This document shows, in pieces, positions 56,835 through 64,000 of a stretch of 64,000 nucleotides of DNA. The number at the start of each line of letters is the position of its first letter. Position 1 is the stretch's first letter. The notes under the pieces were generated by a model. It ran no database searches, was not told the DNA's origin, and saw nothing but the letters and a program-made list of their open reading frames with translations. The position numbers and the translations under genes are program-made. Source of the stretch: Prinia subflava (lineage: Eukaryota; Chordata; Aves; Passeriformes; Cisticolidae); contig NW_026960610.1 of the NCBI RefSeq assembly GCF_021018805.1, positions 1,488,001 through 1,552,000 of the forward strand. Direction: 5' to 3'.

Positions 56835-59522
56835 TCACGTCTGCGTGCTTGCTTCTGCGTTTCCGGGGCTTGCGTCTGCTTGTTCCTGGACTCGGTACGG
56901 TTTCACGTGTCTCGCCGACACCCACTTTGGTCCAGCTCCTGTGGAGACACAAGCATAACCCTTGCCCCAAGTTATTAATTTGAATGGACCTTCGATCTTT
57001 CCTGACTCTGGGTTTTTGACCAAGACCAAGGGATTCTCTTTCAGTTTTGCTTGAGAACTATTTGAAAAATGTCTCACAATCGGTGGAGTGGGCTCTGTGA
57101 AAGAGCCGTTCAGGAAATTCAACACATATAAAGCTTTGTTCAGGCGCATATGAGGTGTTGCGTCCGCCTCCCCCCTTTTTTGTTTGTCCAAAAGGGACTT
57201 CAGTGTATGATGTGCTCTTTCAATGATTGCTTGACCTGTTGGAGAATGTGGGATGCCAAAGGTGTGCCGGACACCCCATCTTTTCAAAAATTTGTCAAGC
57301 GCTTTTCCTATGTATGTTGGACCATTATCTGTTTTTATCTCTTGCGGAACGCCTAACGATGCAAAAGCTTGCAAAAAATGTCTGCACGCGTGTTGCGCTG
57401 TTTCACCTGCTTGCAGAGATGCAAAAATTGCGCCTGAAAATGTGTCAACCGAAACATGGATATTTTTGAGTTTCCTGAAAGATGGATATTTCGTTACATC
57501 AGTCTGCCATAGCTGCAGACTTTGCAATCCTCTTGGGTTGACTGCTCCCATGGATGCGGGGGGTTGCACAAGCTGACAGTCCGGGCAAGCACTTATGATT
57601 TCTTTCGCCTCACTTTTTGAGATACGAAAGTTTTCCATCAGTGCTTTTGCATTTTGATGAAAAAATGCATGACTCAGCCTTGCTTGTTCAAAAATATTTG
57701 GCAGAGTCTTCGAAATCGGCATTGTCAATTTGTCCGCATGTGCGTTCCCCTCTGCTAAAAATCCTGGGAGAGAGGAGTGTGCCCTGATGTGTGAAACAAA
57801 ATATTCATGTTCCCTTTCCTGTAACAAAGTCCTCATGCAAGTCAAGTATGTGTATAAATCTTCATTATCAACTTCTTTCAGAAGCGATCCCTCAATTCTC
57901 TTGACCACATTAGCGACATATGCTGAGTCTGTGATCAAATTGAAAGGCTGTTTGAACAGTTCAAAAGTTCTCACCACTGCTGCCAATTCTACAATTTGGG
58001 GTGAGCCTTGTACTATTTTTGTGTCTGATTCCCATTCTCCTGTGATCTCATTCTGCCACGTGATTACTGATTTGTGGGTTTTGCCTGAGCCGTCAGTAAA
58101 CGCTGTCACGGCATCCAACGGCACCTCACTTATTTTTGGTTTTTCTCTTAAACTTATTTTTGCCTTCAGTAATCTGTGGCTCGGAAAATGAATTGTACAA
58201 ATGCCTGGGTAGTCTAGCAATGCAATTTGCAAATCTTCTGACTTTTGCAGTGCCCAATCAAAATATTCTTTTTTCAGAGGCAGGTAAATCGTAGCAAAGT
58301 CTTTGCCTGCCATGGACAACAGTCTCGCTCTGGCCTTTATTATAATTTGTGCTATCATTTCCAAATTTGTGAGAACTGTTTTGGAGGATCTATAGGGTAA
58401 AAAGGTCCATTCGATGATCAACAATGGGTCTTTTTGTGACATGTCCCACTGGAAAATCAGCCCATACAGCTGTACTTCCTCTCCTAAAATTGCGAGAAAG
58501 AATGGTAACAATGTTACTGAACGATGTGCCTGTCTTTGCTCAAGATTTCTTGCAACTTTCTCAAGAGCTTCCTGAGCTTCTGGTGTGAGAACTCTGGGAG
58601 ATTTGATGTTACAGTCACCTCTCAAAAGATTGAACAATGGTGCTAGTTCATCATTCGTGATCCCCAAGATCGGCCTCATCCAGTTGACTTCTCCTAGAAG
58701 CTGTTGTAGATCTTGTAAAGTGTGGATTTCCGACCTGACTTGTACTTTCTGTGGCCTGATTGCTTGCTCCGTGATCTTCCACCCTAAATATTTCCACGGC
58801 GCAATCTCCTGAATTTTTGAGGTGGAGATTTCCAATCCTGAGCCTTGCACTTCTGCAATCACGCTGTCACGAGCCTCTTGCAGTTCTTGTCGAGTCTTTG
58901 CCGCGATGAGCAGGTCGTCCATATAGTGAACGATCCTGGCTTCCGGATGTTTCTCTCGCACTGGAGACAAAGCTCTTGCCACAAACCATTGGCATATGGT
59001 AGGTGAGTTTTTGAGGCCTTGTGGAAGAACAACCCAATGATATCTTTGCAGGGGTTCCTCCCTGTTGATGCTTGGAATTGAGAAAGCGAATCGAGGAGCA
59101 TCGTCTGGATGAAGTGGAATGCTAAAGAAACAGTCCTTGAGATCAATGATCACAAGTGGCCAGTCTCTCGGGATCATTGAGAGAGTTGGGAGTCCAAGTT
59201 GCAAAGGACCCATTTCTTCAATGACCTCGTTGATTTTTCGGAGGTCATGAAGCAATCTCCATGAGCCTGAAGTCTTCTTGTGAATCACAAACACTGGAGA
59301 GTTCCATGGGCTGTTTGTTGGTTTGAGGTGTCCCTTTTCCAACTGTTCTTTCACTAAATTTTTCAATGCACTCAATTTCTTTCGTTCAAGGGGCCACTGA
59401 TCCACCCAGAGAGGGTTGTCTGTTTTCCAGGTCAGTTTTAAAGTGGCGAGTGCCACAGTGACCCCTACTGAAAATCCATCTCCAGTTTCATGCCCCATTG
59501 CGCCAAAATGTCTCTTCCCCAT
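56835..59522 (-). CDS. pol: Pol of P1: RT, RNase H, integrase (895 aa, intact)
   Basis: All domains are complete. Reverse transcriptase has [18 protein letters not shown] and YMDD near residue 200. RNase H has FTDGSGKTHKS near 475 and ITDSAYVANV. Integrase has HAFFHQNA and ACPDCQ (zinc site, residues 620-645), QTDVTKY, KTDNGPTY and ERAHHTL for D, D and E (about 673, 732 and 768), and the LITWGKGYACVSTGAGPKW domain. It would be translated as Gag-Pro-Pol by two -1 shifts; the first Met at 59522 is only the first ATG of the frame. It ends 113 bp before env. Confidence 0.95.
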   Translation of the reverse strand: MGKRHFGAMGHETGDGFSVGVTVALATLKLTWKTDNPLWVDQWPLERKKLSALKNLVKEQLEKGHLKPTNSPWNSPVFVIHKKTSGSWRLLHDLRKINEVIEEMGPLQLGLPTLSMIPRDWPLVIIDLKDCFFSIPLHPDDAPRFAFSIPSINREEPLQRYHWVVLPQGLKNSPTICQWFVARALSPVREKHPEARIVHYMDDLLIAAKTRQELQEARDSVIAEVQGSGLEISTSKIQEIAPWKYLGWKITEQAIRPQKVQVRSEIHTLQDLQQLLGEVNWMRPILGITNDELAPLFNLLRGDCNIKSPRVLTPEAQEALEKVARNLEQRQAHRSVTLLPFFLAILGEEVQLYGLIFQWDMSQKDPLLIIEWTFLPYRSSKTVLTNLEMIAQIIIKARARLLSMAGKDFATIYLPLKKEYFDWALQKSEDLQIALLDYPGICTIHFPSHRLLKAKISLREKPKISEVPLDAVTAFTDGSGKTHKSVITWQNEITGEWESDTKIVQGSPQIVELAAVVRTFELFKQPFNLITDSAYVANVVKRIEGSLLKEVDNEDLYTYLTCMRTLLQEREHEYFVSHIRAHSSLPGFLAEGNAHADKLTMPISKTLPNIFEQARLSHAFFHQNAKALMENFRISKSEAKEIISACPDCQLVQPPASMGAVNPRGLQSLQLWQTDVTKYPSFRKLKNIHVSVDTFSGAIFASLQAGETAQHACRHFLQAFASLGVPQEIKTDNGPTYIGKALDKFLKRWGVRHTFGIPHSPTGQAIIERAHHTLKSLLDKQKRGEADATPHMRLNKALYVLNFLNGSFTEPTPPIVRHFSNSSQAKLKENPLVLVKNPESGKIEGPFKLITWGKGYACVSTGAGPKWVSARHVKPYRVQEQADASPGNAEASTQT

Positions 59523-60322
59523 ACCGTGATGGGTTTTTGCACAATGAATGGGCGGGTAATTGCAGTTCTTCCACCAGGTCCAGAGACAGTGATCGCATTC
59601 TCACTCTGCAGACACAAGGAACTTCCCCCTATGCCTGAGAGAGTGCTCAAGGGTGCAATCAAGTTCCATTCTTTGGGCCAAAAGATGTAAGAAATTACAG
59701 AAACGTCCGCGCCTGTATCAATCATTCCACTGACTGTGACTATCTTTCCACCATAGAACAATTTGCAGGTGATGATGGGTCGATCCCGACCTATGTGCTT
59801 CACCCACATGGCGTGAATTTCCACATGCTCCGCAGATGGAAAGTTTTGCTGGCGGAGTACTGGCATGACCTGTCTTTCGTCATGAAATGGCAAAGCGATG
59901 GCCTTGGCTATTGAAGTATTTTCTGGAATGATCAATGGCGTTCGGAGAGGTGTGGCCAAAACTGTCAGTTCCTCATTGCTATTTGCTGAAATGATAGAAG
60001 GATAGACGATAAGTCCTAGGATACTGCTCCTATCTTTGCCTATAATTAAAAATTCTTGTCTTCTATAAGACGTTCCAGTGACTCCCGTGGAGATCACTGC
60101 ATGATTCTCATCAAAAAAACATGTCAGTTTGGAAGCTGCCAGGTCACATTGTGCTCCTGGCGGCAACAATTCTGAGTCCCTGGGGATCCTGCAGATTGCC
60201 CTACGGAGGGCATCGGATTGACATTCCCCAAGAATTGCGTGTTTGGGAGGACCTGGTTTGGAGTCATCGCCATTACTTGTGTCATCGCGCGTTGGCGGTT
60301 CGCGCTCTTCTTCGAGTTTCCC
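59465..60322 (-). CDS. pro: dUTPase-protease of P1
   Basis: The -1 frame is open from at least 60484 and would be entered at GGGAAAC (60316-60322). A degenerate dUTPase domain (GLIVYPSI, IPENTSIAKAIALPF) precedes an aspartic protease with MIDTGADVSVIS near 59710, a LSGIGGSSL flap region and WGRDIL. The frame ends at TAG (59465) three bases after the pro-pol slip site. The dUTPase motifs are weaker than in the 3.4 kb remnant, so its activity is uncertain. The protease looks intact. Confidence 0.9.
   Translation of the reverse strand, partial: GKLEEEREPPTRDDTSNGDDSKPGPPKHAILGECQSDALRRAICRIPRDSELLPPGAQCDLAASKLTCFFDENHAVISTGVTGTSYRRQEFLIIGKDRSSILGLIVYPSIISANSNEELTVLATPLRTPLIIPENTSIAKAIALPFHDERQVMPVLRQQNFPSAEHVEIHAMWVKHIGRDRPIITCKLFYGGKIVTVSGMIDTGADVSVISYIFWPKEWNLIAPLSTLSGIGGSSLCLQSENAITVSGPGGRTAITRPFIVQKPITVWGRDILAQWGMKLEMDFQ
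59471..59477 (-). promoter_or_regulatory. pro-pol slippery heptamer GGATTTT (P1)
   Basis: On the minus strand G GAT TTT CAG TAG shows the heptamer one codon before the pro stop; pol continues in the -1 frame. Confidence 0.75.
60316..60322 (-). promoter_or_regulatory. gag-pro slippery heptamer GGGAAAC (P1)
   Basis: The gag frame reads CCG GGA AAC on the minus strand, so G GGA AAC is in phase. It lies just after the second zinc knuckle, as does the P2 site. Confidence 0.87.
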
Positions 60323-61723
60323 GGCGCTGGCAAGGGTGTCCCATCTATGTCTGTCTTGGAACGGCATTTCTTCGCAAGATGTCTTCCTCTTCGACATCTC
60401 GGACAAATGCCTATCTGTTTTCCGGCTTTTGCAAGCTCTGGGCAATTTACTTTTAGGTGTCCTTGTTTGCCACAATTGTAGCACGTGGCTTTTGAGAATT
60501 TTGTCGCCATCGTCTCTGAGGAATTGGATTGATGGAGCGCTGCCAAAACTTCTTTGAAGTTCTCACTCTGGACTTTCATGATCTTTTCGATCTGCTCTCC
60601 CAAGAGGCTTGCTTGAATCGATGCAACATGCTGAGGTGTGCCCACCTTGCTGCATGCTTCCACCATGTCTGCCAGAGAGGGTTGATCTGGCATGGCACTG
60701 ACGATCCGCTTGCATTCTGCATTAGCGTTTGCAAAAGCAAGACTTCGGAGCAAGCAAGGCTTTGCTCCTTCATCATTCACTTGCCTGTCCACTGCCTGAG
60801 TGAGGCGGTCGATGAATGAAGTGAAGGGCTCTGAAGGACCTTGCTTGATCTCAGTGTAGATGCTTTCTGGAACTCCTGCCGGTGGAATTTGCACTATTGC
60901 TTTCCGTGCCGCATCTTTGATGTCTGCCAACACCCCTCGCGGTAAATTTCTGGCTTGCCGCTGTGGGTTGTCGTGTGGCTGGTCTCCTGCCATTTCTGCC
61001 ACAGTGAGAGCTGCGTTTTGTCCTCCTTGGTATCTGTTTCTGAGATTTTCAAGGGCTCTTCTCCATTTTGCATCCCATATCAGGATTTGTGAATCTGTGA
61101 GAATCATTGAAGCAAGGGATCTGAGATCATACGGTGTTAAGTCGTATGTGTTGAATGTGCCTTTCAAAAGCTGTTTGAAGTAGGGTGATCCAATGCCATT
61201 CTCACGCATTGCTTTCATTAGGTCTCCTACTATATCATGATTCAGTCGTTCCCATCTTGGATTTTGTCCCCGTGCATCAAAAGTCACTGGCATTGCTATA
61301 CTTCCGGTATCTGTCATATCGAAGTCTTTTTCCTTTAATGCTTTCTTTTTTATTTCATTCCAATCCGTTGCTTCGGATGCTTGTGGATCTGTATAAATGT
61401 ATTTGTGAGTTGGAGTCAGTTGCTGTGCTTGTTGCCATGATGCAATATCTTCCTTCCCCTCTTCTTGATGAGGATAGAAAAGTTGCTGTCCTTGTGCAAC
61501 ACGCTTGGAAAAGGCTGCTCTTGGTTGACTGAGTTGCTTTGGCTTCGCTGTGTAGCTGCCTTTTGCTGGAGTGGAAGACTGAAAAAGATCCGCAGGAGAA
61601 TCTTGAGAGAACTCCTGAGCACAATCTCTAAGTTGAAGGAAAAATTGCTTCACAAAGTCTTTTGAAAGCAGATTTGCTTGAGAAGTGAGTGGAATTCCTT
61701 GTGAGGCTATAATTCTGACGATG

Positions 61724-61795
61724 TCATCATCATCATCATCACTATCTATTTCTTCTTCTTCTTCTTCTATTTCTTCTTCTTCTTCCGCTTCTTCT

Positions 61796-61830
<35 letters not shown>

Positions 61831-61850
61831 TTCTTCTTGTGGGATATAAT
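61724..61850 (-). repeat. GAA/TTC microsatellite coding an acidic Gag tract
   Basis: TTC and CTT triplets on the plus strand encode about 40 Glu/Asp residues on the minus strand. The purity suggests slippage expansion. Confidence 0.9.
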
Positions 61851-61977
61851 ATTTTATATCTTCTTTAAATTGTGATAGAAATTCTTCTTGTTGCTTTGGA
61901 AGTTGTTGTTTCTGTTTAGGAATCAGTTTTCTTGCAGAAGTCTTTCTTTTATATGAAATCGGAAAATAATGATGCAA

Positions 61978-62130
61978 TTTTGGGATTCCGCCACCAGGTG
62001 GCGCTGCTGCCGCACCATCTGGGTGCAGTTTTAAAGTTTTGCCACAAGGTGGCGCAATTGCCACACCTGCTGGGTGTAGTTTTATGGTTTCGTCACTAGA
62101 TGGCGCTCGCACTGCACCGGCTGAATGCAG
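61978..62130 (-). repeat. Three tandem 51-bp units in gag, CTCF-like motif in each
   Basis: Units at 61978-62028, 62029-62079 and 62080-62130 have equal length. On the minus strand each encodes 17 residues of LHPxG...APPxGK type. On the plus strand each holds a 14-base core at 61991, 62042 and 62093: CCACCAGGTGGCGC, CCACAAGGTGGCGC and TCACTAGATGGCGC, which resemble the CTCF consensus CCASYAGRKGGCRC. Confidence 0.85.
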
Positions 62131-63534
62131 TGAATCAGTGTATTGTGTAGATTGAATCCCAGTCACACTACCAGGCTGTATAGTTGTTTTTATTTTTGGC
62201 CGTGCGCCAGGGTGGGACACGGACCCCGTGTGATGTTTGATGGAGGGAGGCGAGCATGGCGCTGCCTGCGCCTGCTGCGAGGGGGCGGCTCCCGGGGGGT
62301 AATCCCCACCCTGCTCCCGCCCCGTCCCTGCCTCCCTTTGCTCAAGTGCAGTGATGGAGCCTGACACCGTTCCCATCCCCCCACGCGCACTGGCACAGTG
62401 CGGTCCAGTTTCCGCTTCCTGGTTTATTGTAACAATGGCTCCTGCCCTCAGCTGCATGGCCGGAGCAGCGGGCTCTGCAGCCTTTTGTGTGATGCGATCC
62501 GTTTCTACCTCCCCCGATTTCACGGTGCGTGGAAGAGACCCCTCCTGTCTGCGCCCCATGGCAGCTTCCCCCACTGCGGCGGCAGAACCCCCGTCCGCTT
62601 TCGCCTCCAGCTTAGGCTGTGCGGGCACGGGCGGTCGCGGAGTCTGCCCTGTGTTCTTTGGAGTGAGTATCATTTCCCCAAAGTGTAAAAGTTCACCTTC
62701 CCCGATTTCAATTTCCTCCTCCTCCGTTTCAAACCCCTCCTGTGCAAACTGTTCTTGCCCGCGGCAAGAATCCTCCCCCCGCCCCCGGTGGCGCGGCTGG
62801 TGCTGCTTTCCTCGCCCTACCCCCTCCCGACCTTATTTCTCTGCGGGGGTTGAGGAAGGCAAGGTCCCAGGACCTCGGGCTGGTCGTCGTGGTTTCCTGG
62901 CAGGGGGGCGGGGAAGAGCCCGAAATCGACGGTGAAGTCTCAGCTGTGGAGCACTAACATGCCTTTCTCTGGGTTTAGATTTATGTGGAGAAGGCTCGAG
63001 CTCGTAAAGTATCATGTCAAGGTGCTCTTGCGAGGCAGGATTAATAACACAGTGTAATTTTCCCGGGACTGGTGAAGAAGTCAGTGGCAAACTGGCGCTT
63101 TGCGGTGGGGTCTGGGAAGATGCTGCAGACTGATTCTGAGCATTTGTCCCATCCTCGGGGTTTACAAGCAAAATTTGGGGTGGCTGCTGAGTCGAGGCTT
63201 CAGCAGTTGGCTCCTCCTTGCCTCTCAGCTGCCGTGGGAGATCTGATTTCTCCCCGGTGTGCTGTGCTATTATTTCCAGCAATGAGCGAGCTGGTGCCAG
63301 CAATTTGAGAGCTGTCTTATCTCTCTTTGTGGCTTTTTGATATAGCTTTTTGTTTACCTCTTCCCAGAAATACACTTGGAACAATAGTTCCGTCTTACAA
63401 CATGGAATCTCAAGGTAAATCCATTTTAGAAGAGCTCTCAGCTCCTTGTTAGATAAAGCTGCAGGCTGTGCAGCAACAATATTTTGCAGAGATGTTAGAA
63501 TATGTAATTGCTCTTGGGATATGTTCCCCCCCAT

Positions 63535-63754
63535 GTTCTGGGTTTCTGACTGGTCTCACCTAGATGCAATCTTCTCCTCCCTCTGGAACTGGAATCGGAG
63601 TTGTCCCCGCTGTCCTGCAGCTGCGAGATGACGCTCCCTGGGCCCCTGGGTCACGTCGGTCCGATTGGAGATTCAGAGGACGGCGAACTGCTGACTCTGT
63701 TGTTATCTTCTGATGACGGAGTTTTGTCTTCTCCTGAGAGTCTTTGGCTGTCGT
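63535..63754 (-). other. Leader of P1 with splice donor
   Basis: Between primer binding site and gag start. A donor-like TAG/GTGAGA lies at about 63554-63562 on the minus strand, about 20 bases before the gag ATG, and would supply the env transcript. Confidence 0.65.
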
Positions 63755-63772
63755 TTCCGGCTCGAAGGACCA
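63755..63772 (-). promoter_or_regulatory. Primer binding site, tRNA-Tyr
   Basis: The minus strand reads TGGTCCTTCGAGCCGGAA. Its complement, TTCCGGCTCGAAGGACCA, equals the 3' end of vertebrate tRNA-Tyr plus CCA in all 18 bases. It starts two bases after the LTR end. Confidence 0.87.
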
Positions 63773-63774
63773 GT

Positions 63775-64000
63775 TCTCCGGGTTGATGTTCCCCGAGATT
63801 CCCCTCGGGGCGGCCGTTCCCCGAGGTGGTGAAATCTTCCCCCTGGGTTGCTGTTCCCTGGGTATTTCCCTGGGGTTGCTGTTCCCCAAGATAATAAGGT
63901 TTTCTGTCTTCTCTTTGCCCTGAGCGTTTCACAGCGAAGGCAGAGACGACACTGTGAGTCCAGCAGCTCAGGTTATCAAGGTTGTTTATTTCATATTATC
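63775..64000 (-). repeat. 5' LTR of P1, U5-R part (window edge)
   Basis: These 226 bases equal 54750-54975 as far as I can compare. The U3 lies outside the window. Confidence 0.93.

Larger units (their letters stand above)
60124..63534 (-). pseudogene. gag: Gag of P1 (1137 codons, one in-frame stop)
   Basis: Matrix starts MGGNISQEQL at 63534 (Gly-2). TAA at 62833-62835 (codon 234) splits an otherwise single open frame. After it come a long linker with three 17-residue repeats (61978-62130), a Glu/Asp tract (61724-61850), capsid with the KQGPSEPFTSFIDRL homology region near 60840, and two zinc knuckles, CYNCGKQGHLKVNC and CPRCRRGRHLAKKC (60490-60380). The length is well above usual Gag because of the linker. 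Pro follows by a -1 shift. Read past the stop, it would be complete. Confidence 0.92.
54750..64000 (-). mobile_element. Young full-length provirus P1 (right end beyond window)
   Basis: 3' LTR, env, pol, dUTPase-protease, gag, leader and the first 226 bp of the 5' LTR are present on the minus strand. The part of the 5' LTR that can be compared is identical to the 3' LTR. The only defect seen is one stop codon in gag. Gene order and the two -1 shifts are betaretroviral; Env is alpha/gamma type. Confidence 0.95.

Noticed and set aside
62351..62935. 194-residue plus-strand frame
   Set aside because: Antisense of the P1 Gag linker; no independent support.
63651..63932. 93-residue minus-strand frame in LTR and leader
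   Set aside because: Also present in the 3' LTR copy, ends in different codons and crosses the primer binding site; no evidence of translation.

Overview
This is vertebrate DNA, almost certainly from a bird and probably a songbird. It holds CR1 LINE pieces in both orientations and a dense, layered set of endogenous retroviruses (ERVs). I see no host protein gene, tRNA, rRNA, bacterial operon or CRISPR array. At least a dozen ERV or LTR insertions of several lineages lie side by side or inside one another, so the window reads as a retroviral graveyard with two very recent arrivals. Such density, with young proviruses, would fit a W chromosome or other low-recombination chromatin; that is inference.

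Layout. 1-2.9 kb: the 5' end of a minus-strand provirus that leaves the window, next to a spuma/ERVL-like gag and LTR. 3.1-6.6 kb: a decayed minus-strand betaretrovirus-like LTR-gag-dUTPase-protease. 7.9-11.3 kb: a class I (gamma-type) LTR and integrase, split by a large LTR. 11.4-12.6 kb: a matrix-type gag start and LTR. 12.8-14.4 kb: a CR1 copy. 14.4-20.4 kb: a minus-strand env and pol remnant whose integrase is split by a 1.4 kb solo LTR. 20.4-30.2 kb: plus-strand gag and pol remnants, LTR pieces, a telomere-like repeat and a solo LTR. 30.2-37.1 kb: simple repeats, CR1 pieces and another 1.4 kb LTR. 37.1-50.5 kb: an old plus-strand provirus whose pol is interrupted by a young, nearly intact antisense provirus (P2, 40302-48878). 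51.7-53.3 kb: a 1.6 kb solo LTR with target duplication. 54.75 kb to the window end: a second young, nearly intact minus-strand provirus (P1).

P1 and P2 share one plan: gag, dUTPase-protease and pol in three successive -1 frames, as in betaretroviruses, then an env whose transmembrane part has the CX6CC and adjacent features of the alpha/gamma type. Both carry a GGGAAAC slippery heptamer at gag-pro and a GGATTT(T/C) heptamer just before the pro stop. Gag would assemble particles, protease would mature them, reverse transcriptase-RNase H and integrase would copy and insert the genome, and Env would come from a spliced RNA. P1 has one in-frame stop in gag. P2 has one stop in pol and one frame change in gag.

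The most unexpected signal is in P1 gag: three exact 51-bp (17-residue) tandem units, each of which also carries a CTCF-like motif on the plus strand.
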